Counted from the first letter of the stretch, positions 1 through 11,027 are shown. The stretch: DNA of 64,000 bases from Paraburkholderia sediminicola (GCF_902859805.1 NZ_CADIKC010000009.1:248001-312000); one strand, 5' to 3'. Made by a program: numbers and translations. Notes: generated from the letters alone by a model not told the origin.

Positions 1-1716
1 CTTGCCGCTCCACCACCAGCTCGCTTCCAGGTATTGCCGCGTTGCATTGATCATGTTGTTGACGAGCTTGCCCATCAACCGGTATTCCCAGTAGGGGAAC
101 AGGTGGCTCGCCGCAATCGCGATCGCGCAACCCACCACCGTATCGATTGCGCGTTCGCCGATGATGCGCATGCTGCCCGGCGCGAGCAGATGGAACATGA
201 GCAGCACATACGAGGACGTGAACACCACGCTCGCCGTGTAATTGAACAGCAGCAGGCTGTAGCTCATCACCATCGAGGCGAACATCACTACTAGCAGGAT
301 GTGCGGTTCCTTGACGAAGATCATCAACGCGATGCTTGCCGCGCAGCCGATCAGCGTGCCGACTATCCGCTGTCCGTTGCGCTGCTTGGTCAGCGAATAG
401 CCGGGCTTCAGGATGATGACGGTCGTCATCACGATCCAGTATGCGTTGGTGAGCGGCAGCAGGCGGCCGAGCCAGAAACCCACGGCGACCGCGATCGTCA
501 CGCGCAGCGCATGGCGGAAGCTCGGCGAGGCCATCGTCAGATTCGAGAAGATCTGCCCGAATGGCACGCGGCGGCTCGATACGAAGCGGGAGAGCGCCTT
601 GTCGAGCCGCAGTTCGGTCTCGGTCGCACTTGGATCGCTCGACAGGCTTTGATGCATCCTGTCGATCAGGCGCGTGGCGCTCCAGATGCGCCGGAAGGTG
701 GACGAGACCGCCGAGTAAGCCTCAGGATTTTTGGTAGCCAGATCCTGCTTGCGCATCAGTTCGATTTCGAACTCGATGGCGCGCAATTCGGCCTTTACAT
801 TGATGCGCGTACGCGGCGGCTGGTTTTGCAGTACCGCGAGTCCGATTTCTTCGAGATCGGCGGCGGATTTGCGAATCAGATCGCGGTAGAACACCAGCAG
901 GTCGGAGCCGCCAAACGTGCTGCGCACCAGCGAGTAGTCCACGTGCGTGCCGACAAACAGCTCGTGCAGATCGACGGTATTGATGAACAGATTGAACAGC
1001 ATGGCCCGGCGCGGCTCGAGCCGGCCGGCTTTCAGCTTGGGCAGATTGCGCAGCACGATATCGCGTGCGGCATCCTGACGTTCGACGGCGGTGATCTGCT
1101 TGTCGACCAGATTGCGATAGCACTCGTCGAGATCGTTATTTAGATCGTAGAAGGCGGCGCGCGCGAGCAGATAGTCCGCGCACGCGAACACGCTTTCGGC
1201 AAGTGCCTGCTGTTCGATGCGATGCATCATCCAGCGGCTCACGAAGGTCGACCAGTACGTGTACCAGAGACCGCCCACCAGAATCCACGACGCATTGACG
1301 AGCGCCTGCATCGGCGTGAAATGCTCTTCCAGCGTCATGATCATCATGAACAGCGTGGCGAAGCTGATCTGCGGCCAGCGGTTGCCATACACGACGATCA
1401 ACGAGAGCACGAACGTGAGCGGCACGACCGTGCACCACAGCGCCACCGGGTTGACCGTGGCGATGCCGGTGGCGAGCGCGGACAGGAAGCCGATCACCGT
1501 GCACGCCAGCATCTCGTTGTGCTTGTACTTGAGCGGGCCCGGCATATCGACCACACAGGCGCCGAGTGCGCCGGTCGCGATCGTGAAGCCGAGTTCGCGG
1601 TCGTGAAATACGATCAAACACAATATGGCCGGTAATGACACGCCGACTGCGATGCGCAGGCCGCCATAGAAGTACTGGCTGTAGAGGAATTTTTTTATTT
1701 CAACCGAATAGCGCAT
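1..1716 (-). CDS. FUSC/YccS-family inner-membrane protein (partial, 3' end outside window)
   Basis: The visible 572 N-terminal residues begin MRYSVEIKKF at 1716 and run off the left edge without a stop. Hydrophobic segments cluster at about residues 17-160 and again around 400-540, separated by a long charged, helical soluble region. This two-block layout is the FUSC/YccS/aromatic-acid-exporter architecture. Family members are putative efflux proteins of the inner membrane; the substrate cannot be read from sequence. The start has AGGCAG just upstream. It is divergent from recC, with about 230 bp between the two genes. Confident about the family, not about the function. Confidence 0.85.
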   Translation of the reverse strand, partial: MRYSVEIKKFLYSQYFYGGLRIAVGVSLPAILCLIVFHDRELGFTIATGALGACVVDMPGPLKYKHNEMLACTVIGFLSALATGIATVNPVALWCTVVPLTFVLSLIVVYGNRWPQISFATLFMMIMTLEEHFTPMQALVNASWILVGGLWYTYWSTFVSRWMMHRIEQQALAESVFACADYLLARAAFYDLNNDLDECYRNLVDKQITAVERQDAARDIVLRNLPKLKAGRLEPRRAMLFNLFINTVDLHELFVGTHVDYSLVRSTFGGSDLLVFYRDLIRKSAADLEEIGLAVLQNQPPRTRINVKAELRAIEFEIELMRKQDLATKNPEAYSAVSSTFRRIWSATRLIDRMHQSLSSDPSATETELRLDKALSRFVSSRRVPFGQIFSNLTMASPSFRHALRVTIAVAVGFWLGRLLPLTNAYWIVMTTVIILKPGYSLTKQRNGQRIVGTLIGCAASIALMIFVKEPHILLVVMFASMVMSYSLLLFNYTASVVFTSSYVLLMFHLLAPGSMRIIGERAIDTVVGCAIAIAASHLFPYWEYRLMGKLVNNMINATRQYLEASWWWSGK

Positions 1717-1950
1717 CGACTGCCTGGATTCCATTCACTGAGAAAACGCGGTTGAACAGGCTGACCCGGGCCGACCCAGGGGCCAACCCGGGGCAGCCCC
1801 AAACTGCCGTCGAGTCTAACTGATTTTGAGCCTGATCTGACCTCGTCCATTCGGCCAGGTTCTGCCCTGGGAGCGCGTTTGTTATGCTGTCGCTTCAATG
1901 TCTGTCGCGGCCTGGGCGTTCCGCTCGCGTCGCCTGCTTTCCCAGGATCC

Positions 1951-4900
1951 ATGCTCCAACTCTTCTACTCGAACCGCTACGAAACCCTTGTCGGCGCGCT
2001 GCTCGACGACCTGGCAGAAGCGCCGTCCGATCCCTGGACCGCGCAGCCCGTGATCGTCCCGAGCGCGGCGGTGCGGCGGCGGCTCGAGCTCGACATCGCG
2101 GCGCGTCAGGGGATCTGCGCGAATGTCAATTTTGGTTACCTCGCGCAATGGTTGTGGGCGCAAATCGGCGGTGTGATCGAAGTACCCAGGCATTCGCCGT
2201 TCGCGCCGGACCGGCTCGTCTGGCGCTGCTACCGGTTGCTGGGGGAGGCGGATGAAGCATTGCCGTGGAATGCCTCGCCGCGTCTGCGGACTTATCTCGA
2301 TGCGGCGGATGCGTCGATGCGCTACGAACTGGCGCGGCGCGTGGCCACCGTGCTTGACCACTATCTGACCTATCGCCCGGAGTGGTTGCTGCAATGGCAG
2401 AAGGGCGGTTCGATTTTTGCGAGCGGCGCGGCGGACGACAAAGGTCCGCGTCTCGTTGGCGCAAGTGAAGCGGCGCGTGAGGACGAGCGTTGGCAAGCCG
2501 CTCTGTGGCGTGCCGTGCTGGCAGAAGTGGCGGGTGACGCGCAAACGCCCGCAGCCGCCTTGCCGCCCGCTTATCGCTTTCTTGAGGAAATCGGCACGCT
2601 CGATCTCGAAGCCATCTCGAACGCGCAGTGGCCTGAAGCGGTCAGCGTGTTCGCGCTGCCGACCATGCCGCCGCTGCACGTTGCCTTGCTGCGCGCTCTG
2701 TCGCGCTGGGTCGACGTGCGTCTGTACGTGATGAACCCATGCCGCGAATTCTGGTTCGACGTTGTCAGTGCGGGCCGCGTCGAAGCGCTCGATGTCGCCG
2801 GTCAGCTCGATTATCAGGAAGTGGGTCATCCGCTCCTCGCTGAATGGGGCCGTCAGACGCAGGCGCAACTGCATATGCTGCATGAACTGACCGAGAGCGC
2901 TGCATCAGGTGAGACGGGCGACTTCACCGAGAATCCGGAGCCGAGCTGGCTCGCCGCCGTGCAGAACGGCATCCTCGATCTGCGGGCGGAAGTGGGAACA
3001 GGTGCGGGAACAGACGCGGACACGGACGAACTGCCGATCGAGAACGGCATTGAGGTCCATGTGTGTCATAGCCTGTCGCGACAGCTCGAAGTGCTGCACG
3101 ACCGTCTGCTTGGTTGGTTCGATGAGTTCGACGATCTGCAGCCGTCCGACGTGCTGGTTGCCGTGTCTGATCTCGCCGCTGCCGGGCCGTTGATCGATGC
3201 GGTATTTGGCACCGCGCCGCCGGGAGACACTCGCCGCATTCCGTATCGGATCACCGGTTTGCCGCCTTCGCAGGCCAATCCGGTCGCGCGTTTGCTGCTC
3301 GATTGGCTGGCCTTGCCTGAGCGTAGCGTGGGCGCACCGGATCTGATCGAGTGGCTGCGGGTCGATGCGATCGCCGCGCGTTACGGGATCGATGCGAGCG
3401 CGCTCGAAGCCGCGCAGGAATGGCTTGCAGCAGCCGGCGCGCGGCGCGGGCTGGCACCTGGCGAGCCGACGGGCGAGCACGTGCCAGTCGAGCGTCATAC
3501 GTTTGCCGATGCGCTGACCCGTCTGTACCTTGGCTACGCGATGCCGGATGGCGGCGAGCCGGTCGACGCCTGGTTGCCCGTTGAAGGCGCCGACGGATCG
3601 GACGCTGAGCTTCTCGGCCGCCTCTCGCGTTTCGTCGACGATGTTGAAACCTTCGCTCAGCGCTGCTCGGTCGAACAGACGCCTGCCGAATGGACGCAAC
3701 TCCTGCTCGAAACGCTCGCGCAGTGTTTCGATGGCGGCGTGGCGTTTGCCGATTCGCTGGCGGCAGTGCGCGACGCGATCGACAAGATGGGCGAGGCGAT
3801 GCAGGCGGGCGCGGAAGACGTCGTGCTGCCGGCCGCCGTAGTGCGCGGCGCGCTGACCGAGGCGCTCGACGACCCGGCGCGCGGCGGCGTGCCTTGGGGC
3901 AGCGTGACGTTTTCGTCGCTGACCAGCTTGCGCGGTTTGCCGTATCGCATCGTGTGCCTGCTCGGCATGGATGACGGCGTGTTGCCGAGCCTCGCCCGCG
4001 CCGATGAATTCGATCTGATGGCCGCGTTCGGTAAAGCCGGTGACCGGCAGCGCCGCGACGACGAACGCAATCTGTTCCTCGATCTTCTGCTGGCCGCGCG
4101 CGACCGGCTGTTTATCGCCTATACGGGCCGCAGCATTCGCGACAATGCGCCGTTGCCGCCGGCGGCGCTGGTCGACGAACTGCTCGATCACCTCGCACAA
4201 GTGTCGGCGGGGGAAGGGGCGAGCCCCGCCGAAGTCGAAGCCGCGCGGCATGCGTTCATCGTCGATCATCCGCTGCAGGCGTTCGCGTCGGATTATTTCT
4301 CCTCGCAGCGGGACCTCTTCACCTACGACGTGGATCGCGCGGAGCTGGCCAGTTTGCTGGCCGCGCCGCAGCATCCGGCTGCCGCGCCGTTCTTCGATCA
4401 ACCGCTGCCGCCCGAAGATACGGCCTCCGTCGCGTTCGACGAATTCGTGCGCTTCTGGCGTCATCCGGCGCGTGCGTTGTTGCGCGACCGTTTGGGGATC
4501 GTGCTGTCGGATGCGCAGGGCGAATTGCTCGACACGGAACCGTTCGAACTTGATTGGGCCGGACGGGACGCGTTAGCGGAGCGGCTCCTGCCGGTACTGC
4601 TGGACAGCGATACCGAAGACGACAGCATGTTCGAGCGCGTGCGCCGCGTTGCCGCGGCCAGTCCCGAACTGCCAGGCGGCGCGACCGGCGCGGTATGGCG
4701 CTCGCGCGAACTCGGCGCGCTGCGCCAGCTCGCCGACAGCGTGCGCCGCGAAGTCGCGTCGGGTGTCGAGCGCTTGCCGTTCGTGCTCGATATCGCGCCG
4801 CGCTGGCCCGATCGTGCCGACATCGCCGATACGCTCTTCGGCCCTCATGACGCGGCGCTGCGCAAAGCGGCCGAAACACCGCTGCAACTGCATGGCACCT

Positions 4901-5349
4901 TGAATTTGCTGACCGAAACAGGACAAGTGATCTTCCGCTACGCCAAGCCTACTGCGCGCGACTATCTGTCGGCGTGGCTAGCGCATCTCGTCTATTGCGC
5001 GGCGCTGCCGAACGGCCCACGCCGTACGGTTTGGCATGGCAGCGGCGAGAGCTTCGAGCTCACGCCCGTCGCCGCGCCGCTCGATGAACTGGCGCCGCTA
5101 GCGGCGTTGTTCAGAGCAGGGCGCATGCTGCCGCTGCGCTTTTTCCCGAAGAGTGCATGGGTGAAAGTCAGCGAGAGCGATTCCGCGGCGCAGGGCGTGT
5201 GGATCAATGATCGGGTGCGCGGCGAATCAGATGACCCCGCCTTGCGCATCGCGCTGCGCGGCACGCCGCTTTCGCTCGACGAACCGTTCGGCAGTCTTGC
5301 CTCGATCGTGTTCAAGCCGCTCGTTCAGCATCTGCGGAGCGCGTCATGA
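1951..5349 (+). CDS. recC: Exodeoxyribonuclease V subunit gamma RecC
   Basis: RecC is the Chi-recognition and pin subunit of RecBCD, which processes double-strand ends for recombination. The 1132-residue length matches the family. The N-terminus MLQLFYSNRYETL is the typical RecC opening, so I place the start at 1951 rather than at upstream in-frame codons (from 1879). The fold is helicase-like, but I see no Walker A motif, as expected for RecC. Its stop overlaps the recB start by 4 bp (ATGA at 5346), so recC-recB-recD is a translationally coupled operon. Confidence 0.96.
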   Translation: MLQLFYSNRYETLVGALLDDLAEAPSDPWTAQPVIVPSAAVRRRLELDIAARQGICANVNFGYLAQWLWAQIGGVIEVPRHSPFAPDRLVWRCYRLLGEADEALPWNASPRLRTYLDAADASMRYELARRVATVLDHYLTYRPEWLLQWQKGGSIFASGAADDKGPRLVGASEAAREDERWQAALWRAVLAEVAGDAQTPAAALPPAYRFLEEIGTLDLEAISNAQWPEAVSVFALPTMPPLHVALLRALSRWVDVRLYVMNPCREFWFDVVSAGRVEALDVAGQLDYQEVGHPLLAEWGRQTQAQLHMLHELTESAASGETGDFTENPEPSWLAAVQNGILDLRAEVGTGAGTDADTDELPIENGIEVHVCHSLSRQLEVLHDRLLGWFDEFDDLQPSDVLVAVSDLAAAGPLIDAVFGTAPPGDTRRIPYRITGLPPSQANPVARLLLDWLALPERSVGAPDLIEWLRVDAIAARYGIDASALEAAQEWLAAAGARRGLAPGEPTGEHVPVERHTFADALTRLYLGYAMPDGGEPVDAWLPVEGADGSDAELLGRLSRFVDDVETFAQRCSVEQTPAEWTQLLLETLAQCFDGGVAFADSLAAVRDAIDKMGEAMQAGAEDVVLPAAVVRGALTEALDDPARGGVPWGSVTFSSLTSLRGLPYRIVCLLGMDDGVLPSLARADEFDLMAAFGKAGDRQRRDDERNLFLDLLLAARDRLFIAYTGRSIRDNAPLPPAALVDELLDHLAQVSAGEGASPAEVEAARHAFIVDHPLQAFASDYFSSQRDLFTYDVDRAELASLLAAPQHPAAAPFFDQPLPPEDTASVAFDEFVRFWRHPARALLRDRLGIVLSDAQGELLDTEPFELDWAGRDALAERLLPVLLDSDTEDDSMFERVRRVAAASPELPGGATGAVWRSRELGALRQLADSVRREVASGVERLPFVLDIAPRWPDRADIADTLFGPHDAALRKAAETPLQLHGTLNLLTETGQVIFRYAKPTARDYLSAWLAHLVYCAALPNGPRRTVWHGSGESFELTPVAAPLDELAPLAALFRAGRMLPLRFFPKSAWVKVSESDSAAQGVWINDRVRGESDDPALRIALRGTPLSLDEPFGSLASIVFKPLVQHLRSAS

Positions 5350-8300
5350 GCGGCGCCGTTCACCATCACGCGCTGGTCGCTGAAGAGCTCGACGTCTTCG
5401 CCTGTTCGCTCGACGGCGTCAACCAGATCGAGGCGTCGGCGGGAACCGGCAAGACCTGGAACATCTGCGCGTTGTACGTGCGGCTGCTGCTCGAAAAGAA
5501 CCTGAACGCCGATCAGATTCTCGTCGTGACATTTACCAAGGCGGCGACCGCGGAGTTGCACGAGCGGATTCGCGGGCGACTCGCGGAACTGGACCGGGCT
5601 ATCGATACGGACGACGACGGCGGCGATCCGTTCATCCAGCGTCTCTTTGAAACGACGCTGGCGCCGGAGCGCGGCATCGATCGTGAGACCGCGCTGAAGG
5701 TCGTGCGCCGTGCGCTGCGCACGTTCGACCAGGCCGCGATTCACACCATCCACGCGTTCTGTCAGCGTGCGTTGCAGGAGGCGCCGTTCGCCGCAGCCAT
5801 GCCGTTTGCCTTCGAAATGGAAGCCGACGACGCGGCCTTGCGTTTCGAAATGGCGGCCGATTTCTGGCGTGAGCAGGTGGAACCGGTGGCCTATGCGCAT
5901 CCTGCTTTCGCTGCCTGGCTGGTGGCCAAACGGGCAGGTCCCGCGTCGCTTGATGAGCAACTCGCGCGGCGCTTGAAGAAGCCGTTGGCGCAGTTGCGCT
6001 GGGGCAAGGTCGATGCAGGTGGAAGCGATGCCGATCCGCAAGCGGGTTTCGATGCTGCCTGCGCGATGTGGCAGGCGGAGCGCGACGCGATCGTCGGTCT
6101 GCTTGGACAGGCGCAGGACCGTCTGAGCAAGACCTCGCACAAGCCAGAACTCGTGAGCGCCGCGATTGCCGCGTGGACCGAATACTTTGCTCAGGGCGAC
6201 TGCCATGCGCCGCCGCCCAAGGCTGCCTTGAAGCTGACGGCGTCGGCGCTGAAGAAGGCGACCAAGGTCAAGTTCGAACCACCTGAGCATCCGTTCTTCG
6301 AGCACGCCGAAGCGCTGTCCGCCGCCGTGATCGCGGCCGAAGCCTCGCAACGCGCGCGCTGGCTCTCGCTCGTGGAAACCTGGCTCGACTACGCGCCCGC
6401 AGAACTGATAGCGCGCAAACGCACGCGCAGGGTGGTGTCGTTCGACGATCTGCTGTCCAACCTGTATCGCGCGCTTGCGGCCAACCCCTGGCTTGCCGAT
6501 GCTTTGCGCGCGCGTTATCCGGCCGCACTGATCGACGAGTTTCAGGATACCGATCCGTTGCAGTTCGCGATCTTCAGCCGCATTTTCGCGCCGGCCGGTC
6601 CGCTGTTTCTGGTTGGCGATCCGAAGCAGGCGATCTACAGTTTCCGCGCGGCGGATCTGCATACCTATCTGGCGGCGCGCGAGGCGGCTTCGGCGTGCTA
6701 TACGCTCGCGGTCAATCAGCGTTCGACTGCGCCGATCGTCGAGGCCTGCAACCGGCTATTCGAGGCTAATCCGCAGGCGTTCGTGCTCGACGGGCTCGAC
6801 TATCAGCCGGTGCGGGCTGGTGAGCGGCGTCGTCCGTCGTTCTCAGAACCCGATGCAAACGCGGGGGATTTCCGCATCTGGACTTTGCCGCAAGGCGACG
6901 CCGCGTTGACGAAACGCGAAGCGCAGCGCGCGGCGAGCGAAGCCTGCGCCGCTGAGATTGTGCGGCTCCTGCGCGGCGCCCGAGAAGGTTCGGTGACGAT
7001 CGGTGATGTGCCGCTCGCCCCAGGCAATATCGCAGTGCTTGTGCAAACGCATAAGCAGGGCAGTCTGATCAAGCGCGTGCTGGCGTCGTGGGGCGTGGGC
7101 AGCGTAGAACTGGCCCAGGCCTCAGTGTTCGCGACGCTCGACGCCGAGCAGATCGAACGTGTGCTGGCCGCCGTCGATACGCCCGGCGATCTGCGCCGTT
7201 TGCGCGCCGCGCTCGCCACCGATTGGCTCGGTCTCGACGCCGCCGCGCTGTGGCGCCTCGAGCAGGTCGCGGACGCACCGGCACCAGCCGACGATCCCGC
7301 GCATGCCGCGGACGCGATGGGTTGGGTCGAGCGTTTCTCGCGCTATCGCATGCTGTGGCACGAGCGTGGCTTCGCCTTGATGTGGCGCACGCTGATGCGC
7401 GAACTGCGCGTCGCACAGCGCCTGGTGGCCGGGCCGGACGGCGAGCGCCGTCTGACGAATGTGAATCATCTGGCCGAACTCGTGCAGGCGCGTGCCGCCA
7501 CGCAGCCCGGCATCGCGCCGACCTTGCGCTGGCTCGCCGCGCAACGCACGCAAGGTGGCGGCGAAGATGCGCAGTTGCGGCTCGAGTCGGATCGCAACCT
7601 TGTGCAGATCGTCACCGTGCACAAATCGAAAGGGCTGGAATATGCGGTCGTATTCTGTCCGTTTCTGAACGACGGTGCGCTGCGCGAGCCGCCGTCCTCT
7701 GGCTTGCCCGATGCACGCGAGTATCACGACGAAACAGGTGATGCGGTGCTGCACTACGGTTGCGATGACGAGGAAGCCGAACGCGCATCACGTTACGCGG
7801 CGCGCGAACAGGCCGCGGAACGGGCCCGGCTCGTCTACGTGGCGCTGACGCGCGCGGTGTACCGCTGCTATCTGGTCGCCGGTACTTATGTTTCGTCGCG
7901 CTCCACCAAGGAGTCGCGACGCAGCGTGCTGAACTGGCTGGTGGGTGGCAGCGGTCACAGCTTCGACGATTGGCTGACCGACCCACCCGACGAAGCCGCT
8001 TTGTCATCATCGTGGCAAGCGCTGGCGGGCGGCCCGATCACGTTGCAGGCATTGCCGAAGGTCGAACGCCGTGTGCCCCTGGAAAGCCTCCAGGACAGCG
8101 GTGCGCGGATGCAGGCGCGCGTCAGTCGGCGGCCGTTGCGCGATCAGTGGCGCATGGCCAGCTTCAGCGGCCTGATCGCCGCCGGCAGCAAAGCCGAGGA
8201 GGCGCACACGCCGGTGGAAGAGGTGCGTCCCGATCACGACGAGATCGCCGACGCGCTCGCGCCAACGCCGTTAGCGGTGCCGCAAGCGCCGTCCTACGCC

Positions 8301-9038
8301 GAGGACGACATTCTCGCGTTTCCACGCGGCGCGGCGGCGGGCGAGTGTCTGCACCGCATGTTCGAGCTCGCGGATTTCACCGATCCGCAGACATGGCCGG
8401 ATGCCATCCGCGGCGCGCTACGCGAGCGCCCGGCGCCGGCAGTGCCCGAACTCGCGGCACGCTTGCCCGCCATGATGCATAACCTGATCGCGGACGTGGT
8501 GAGCACCGAGCTCGTGCCCGGCATGGCGCTCGCCAGCTTGAATCCGCGGCATCGGTTGAACGAACTCGAATTTCTGTTTGCCGCGCCTTCGCTCGATTTC
8601 CCAGCGCTGCGCGAGCTGCTGATCGAACACGGCTATCCCGACGTTGCACTGGAACCGGGCATGTTGCGTGGTTTCGTCAAAGGATTTATCGACATGATCG
8701 TCGAGCATGACGGGCGCTTCTGGATCGTCGACTGGAAGTCGAACCATCTGGGCGACACTGCCGCCGATTACGCCGCGGCGCCGCTCGAAGCGGCCATGGC
8801 GAGCCACGCGTATCACCTGCAGGCGCTGCTTTATACGGTGGCGCTGCATCGTTATCTGAAAACGCGGGTGCGCGATTATGCGTACGACACGCACATTGGC
8901 GGCTATCTCTACCTGTTCGTGCGCGGGGTTCGTCCGCAGTGGCGCGATGCCGATGGGGCGGCCGGCGTTCACATGCGGCGGCCTGCATTCGAACTGGTGG
9001 CGCTGCTCGACGCGGCAATGATTGGAGGTGTCGCATGA
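5346..9038 (+). CDS. recB: Exodeoxyribonuclease V subunit beta RecB (helicase-nuclease)
   Basis: RecB is the 3'-5' SF1 helicase and the only nuclease of the RecBCD complex. Of its 1230 residues, Walker A EASAGTGKT lies at about 29-37, Walker B LIDEFQDTDP near 395 and motif V VTVHKSKGLEY near 756. The C-terminal nuclease core IVDWKSN near 1130 has the catalytic Asp and Lys of the RecB/PD-(D/E)xK family. Length and motifs are complete, so the enzyme should be active. It overlaps recC by 4 bp at the 5' end and recD by 4 bp at the 3' end. Confidence 0.98.
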   Translation: MSGAVHHHALVAEELDVFACSLDGVNQIEASAGTGKTWNICALYVRLLLEKNLNADQILVVTFTKAATAELHERIRGRLAELDRAIDTDDDGGDPFIQRLFETTLAPERGIDRETALKVVRRALRTFDQAAIHTIHAFCQRALQEAPFAAAMPFAFEMEADDAALRFEMAADFWREQVEPVAYAHPAFAAWLVAKRAGPASLDEQLARRLKKPLAQLRWGKVDAGGSDADPQAGFDAACAMWQAERDAIVGLLGQAQDRLSKTSHKPELVSAAIAAWTEYFAQGDCHAPPPKAALKLTASALKKATKVKFEPPEHPFFEHAEALSAAVIAAEASQRARWLSLVETWLDYAPAELIARKRTRRVVSFDDLLSNLYRALAANPWLADALRARYPAALIDEFQDTDPLQFAIFSRIFAPAGPLFLVGDPKQAIYSFRAADLHTYLAAREAASACYTLAVNQRSTAPIVEACNRLFEANPQAFVLDGLDYQPVRAGERRRPSFSEPDANAGDFRIWTLPQGDAALTKREAQRAASEACAAEIVRLLRGAREGSVTIGDVPLAPGNIAVLVQTHKQGSLIKRVLASWGVGSVELAQASVFATLDAEQIERVLAAVDTPGDLRRLRAALATDWLGLDAAALWRLEQVADAPAPADDPAHAADAMGWVERFSRYRMLWHERGFALMWRTLMRELRVAQRLVAGPDGERRLTNVNHLAELVQARAATQPGIAPTLRWLAAQRTQGGGEDAQLRLESDRNLVQIVTVHKSKGLEYAVVFCPFLNDGALREPPSSGLPDAREYHDETGDAVLHYGCDDEEAERASRYAAREQAAERARLVYVALTRAVYRCYLVAGTYVSSRSTKESRRSVLNWLVGGSGHSFDDWLTDPPDEAALSSSWQALAGGPITLQALPKVERRVPLESLQDSGARMQARVSRRPLRDQWRMASFSGLIAAGSKAEEAHTPVEEVRPDHDEIADALAPTPLAVPQAPSYAEDDILAFPRGAAAGECLHRMFELADFTDPQTWPDAIRGALRERPAPAVPELAARLPAMMHNLIADVVSTELVPGMALASLNPRHRLNELEFLFAAPSLDFPALRELLIEHGYPDVALEPGMLRGFVKGFIDMIVEHDGRFWIVDWKSNHLGDTAADYAAAPLEAAMASHAYHLQALLYTVALHRYLKTRVRDYAYDTHIGGYLYLFVRGVRPQWRDADGAAGVHMRRPAFELVALLDAAMIGGVA

Positions 9039-11023
9039 GCACGTTCGAGCGGAACTCTTCCGCGCCGCCGGAGCTCGACGACATCGGCGTGAATTTGCCC
9101 GCGCCGGCCGATTTCAGCACCGCGCTTGCCGAAGGGTTCGCGCGCCGCATCGGCACGTTGGCGCGGCGCGGCGGCGCGTCGGGCGAGGCGGTGAAGTGGG
9201 CCGCACGGGCCGCCTTTGCCGCGAGCCGCGCGACTGCCGAAGGGCACGTGTGCCTGCCGCTTGCCGTGCTGGCGCGACGCTTCGATGCATCGAGCGCGGA
9301 AGTGCGCGCGGCGCTGTTTGCAAGCGGCATGGCTAGCGACGGGTCGCAAAGTACGGCGGCGTTGCGGCCGCTCGTGATCGATGGGCAAGGGCGGCTGTAT
9401 CTTGCGCGCTACTACGACTACGAGCGGCGTCTCGCACGCTCGCTGGTTGCGCATGCGGGTATAAATACAGACGCCAGTGCAGGCTTAAATGCGGACGCTA
9501 CCGCCCAAACGTTGCATGAACGTCTGTTGCGTTATTTCGGCCCCCCGCAGGACGATGAAATCGATTGGCAACGTGTCGCTGCAGTCATGGCGCTGTCCGG
9601 GCGCTTGACTATCGTCAGCGGCGGCCCGGGTACTGGCAAGACAACTACAGTGGTCGGCGTGCTTGCCTGTTTGCTGGATGCGCGGGCCGATCTGCGAATT
9701 GCATTGGCGGCGCCCACTGGCAAAGCCGCGCAACGCATGCAGGAAGCCTTGCTCGCCCGTGCCGGCGAATTGCCGCCCGAACTCGCAGCGCGCTTGCCGC
9801 AGACCTCGTACACCTTGCATCGGCTGCTTGGTTCAGGGCCGGGTGGGCGCTTCCGGCATCATCGCGACAATCCGCTTCCTTACGACGTCGTCGTGATCGA
9901 CGAGGCGTCGATGATTGACGTCGCGATGGCGGCGCATCTGCTCGACGCCATCGCGCCCCAGACGCGTCTCGTGATGCTGGGTGACAAGGATCAGCTCGCC
10001 GCCGTCGAGGCTGGTGCGGTGTTCGCCGAGCTCAGCGCGCGGCCTGCTTTTACTCAGAGCGGACTGCAGCGGATCGCTGAGGCGCTGGGCATCGAAGCGG
10101 CGCGGTTGTCGGAAGCACTGCCGGATGTGTCGAGCGACTTCGACCAGGGGGCTGACGATTTTTTCGCTCAAACGGGTGCGCCGGACGATTCCGATACGCC
10201 GCTTGCCGACTGCGTCGTCTGGCTCGAACGCAACTATCGATTCGGCCTCGAATCGCCGATCGGCCGTTTGTCGCTCGCGATTCGCAACGGTGCCGCCGGC
10301 GCGGCGCTCGAAGTCCTGCGCATCGATCCGGCCGAACCCTGCGCAGCGGCACTGTACGAAGATACGCATGTGACGCTCGCCGATCGCACAGTCATGCGGC
10401 TCGCCGCAGGTTTTGCCCCGTACGCGGATGCGCTCGCCGAGGCACTAGCCGCCGATACACCGGACCCATTGCCGCTCTTCGACGCGCTGAACCGCTTTCG
10501 AATTCTGTGCGCGACCCGCTCGGGGCCGCGCGGGGTCGATCAGGTGAATGCCGCGATGGCCGCACAGGTGCGGCGTGCGGCGGGCGTGACGCTGGCTGTA
10601 GGCGCGCAATGGTTTGCCGGACGCCCCGTCATGGTGACGCGCAACGATTACGCGCTCGGTCTGTTCAACGGCGACATCGGCATTGCGCTGCCGGGTGCGG
10701 GCGGTGCGTTGCGCGTGTATTTCCGTACCGGCGACGGTGGTCTGCGTGCCGTATCGCCCGCTGCACTGCCGCCGCACGACACGGCATTCGCGCTCACGGT
10801 TCATAAGTCGCAAGGCTCGGAATTTCAGCATGCGGTGTTGATGTTGCCGTCGGTGTTCAGCCGCGTGCTGTCGCGTGAACTCGTCTACACGGCAATTACC
10901 CGCGCACGTGAGCGGGTGGAGGTGATCGGCGCGCGCGCCGTGCTGGCGCAGGCCATCGCGACGCCGACGCAGCGTGATTCAGGTCTGGCCGCGCGAATTG
11001 CGGAGGCGTGTCGCGTCGTTTAG
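9035..11023 (+). CDS. recD: Exodeoxyribonuclease V subunit alpha RecD (5'-3' helicase)
   Basis: RecD is the fast 5'-3' helicase motor of RecBCD. The start at 9035 (MSTFERNSS) overlaps the recB stop as ATGA, which I prefer over the in-frame codon at 8939 inside recB. This gives 662 residues. Visible motifs are Walker A GGPGTGKTT near 196-204, Walker B VVIDEAS near 286-292, and the C-terminal TVHKSQGSEF and YTAITRAR motifs typical of RecD/UvrD-like C-domains. It converges on the minus-strand gene at 11028 with only 4 bp between stops and no visible terminator. Confidence 0.97.
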   Translation: MSTFERNSSAPPELDDIGVNLPAPADFSTALAEGFARRIGTLARRGGASGEAVKWAARAAFAASRATAEGHVCLPLAVLARRFDASSAEVRAALFASGMASDGSQSTAALRPLVIDGQGRLYLARYYDYERRLARSLVAHAGINTDASAGLNADATAQTLHERLLRYFGPPQDDEIDWQRVAAVMALSGRLTIVSGGPGTGKTTTVVGVLACLLDARADLRIALAAPTGKAAQRMQEALLARAGELPPELAARLPQTSYTLHRLLGSGPGGRFRHHRDNPLPYDVVVIDEASMIDVAMAAHLLDAIAPQTRLVMLGDKDQLAAVEAGAVFAELSARPAFTQSGLQRIAEALGIEAARLSEALPDVSSDFDQGADDFFAQTGAPDDSDTPLADCVVWLERNYRFGLESPIGRLSLAIRNGAAGAALEVLRIDPAEPCAAALYEDTHVTLADRTVMRLAAGFAPYADALAEALAADTPDPLPLFDALNRFRILCATRSGPRGVDQVNAAMAAQVRRAAGVTLAVGAQWFAGRPVMVTRNDYALGLFNGDIGIALPGAGGALRVYFRTGDGGLRAVSPAALPPHDTAFALTVHKSQGSEFQHAVLMLPSVFSRVLSRELVYTAITRARERVEVIGARAVLAQAIATPTQRDSGLAARIAEACRVV

Positions 11024-11027
11024 ATGT

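Noticed and set aside
1879..1950. N-terminal extension of RecC
   Set aside because: The extra 24 residues lack similarity to RecC, and the family opening MLQLFYSNRYE starts at 1951.
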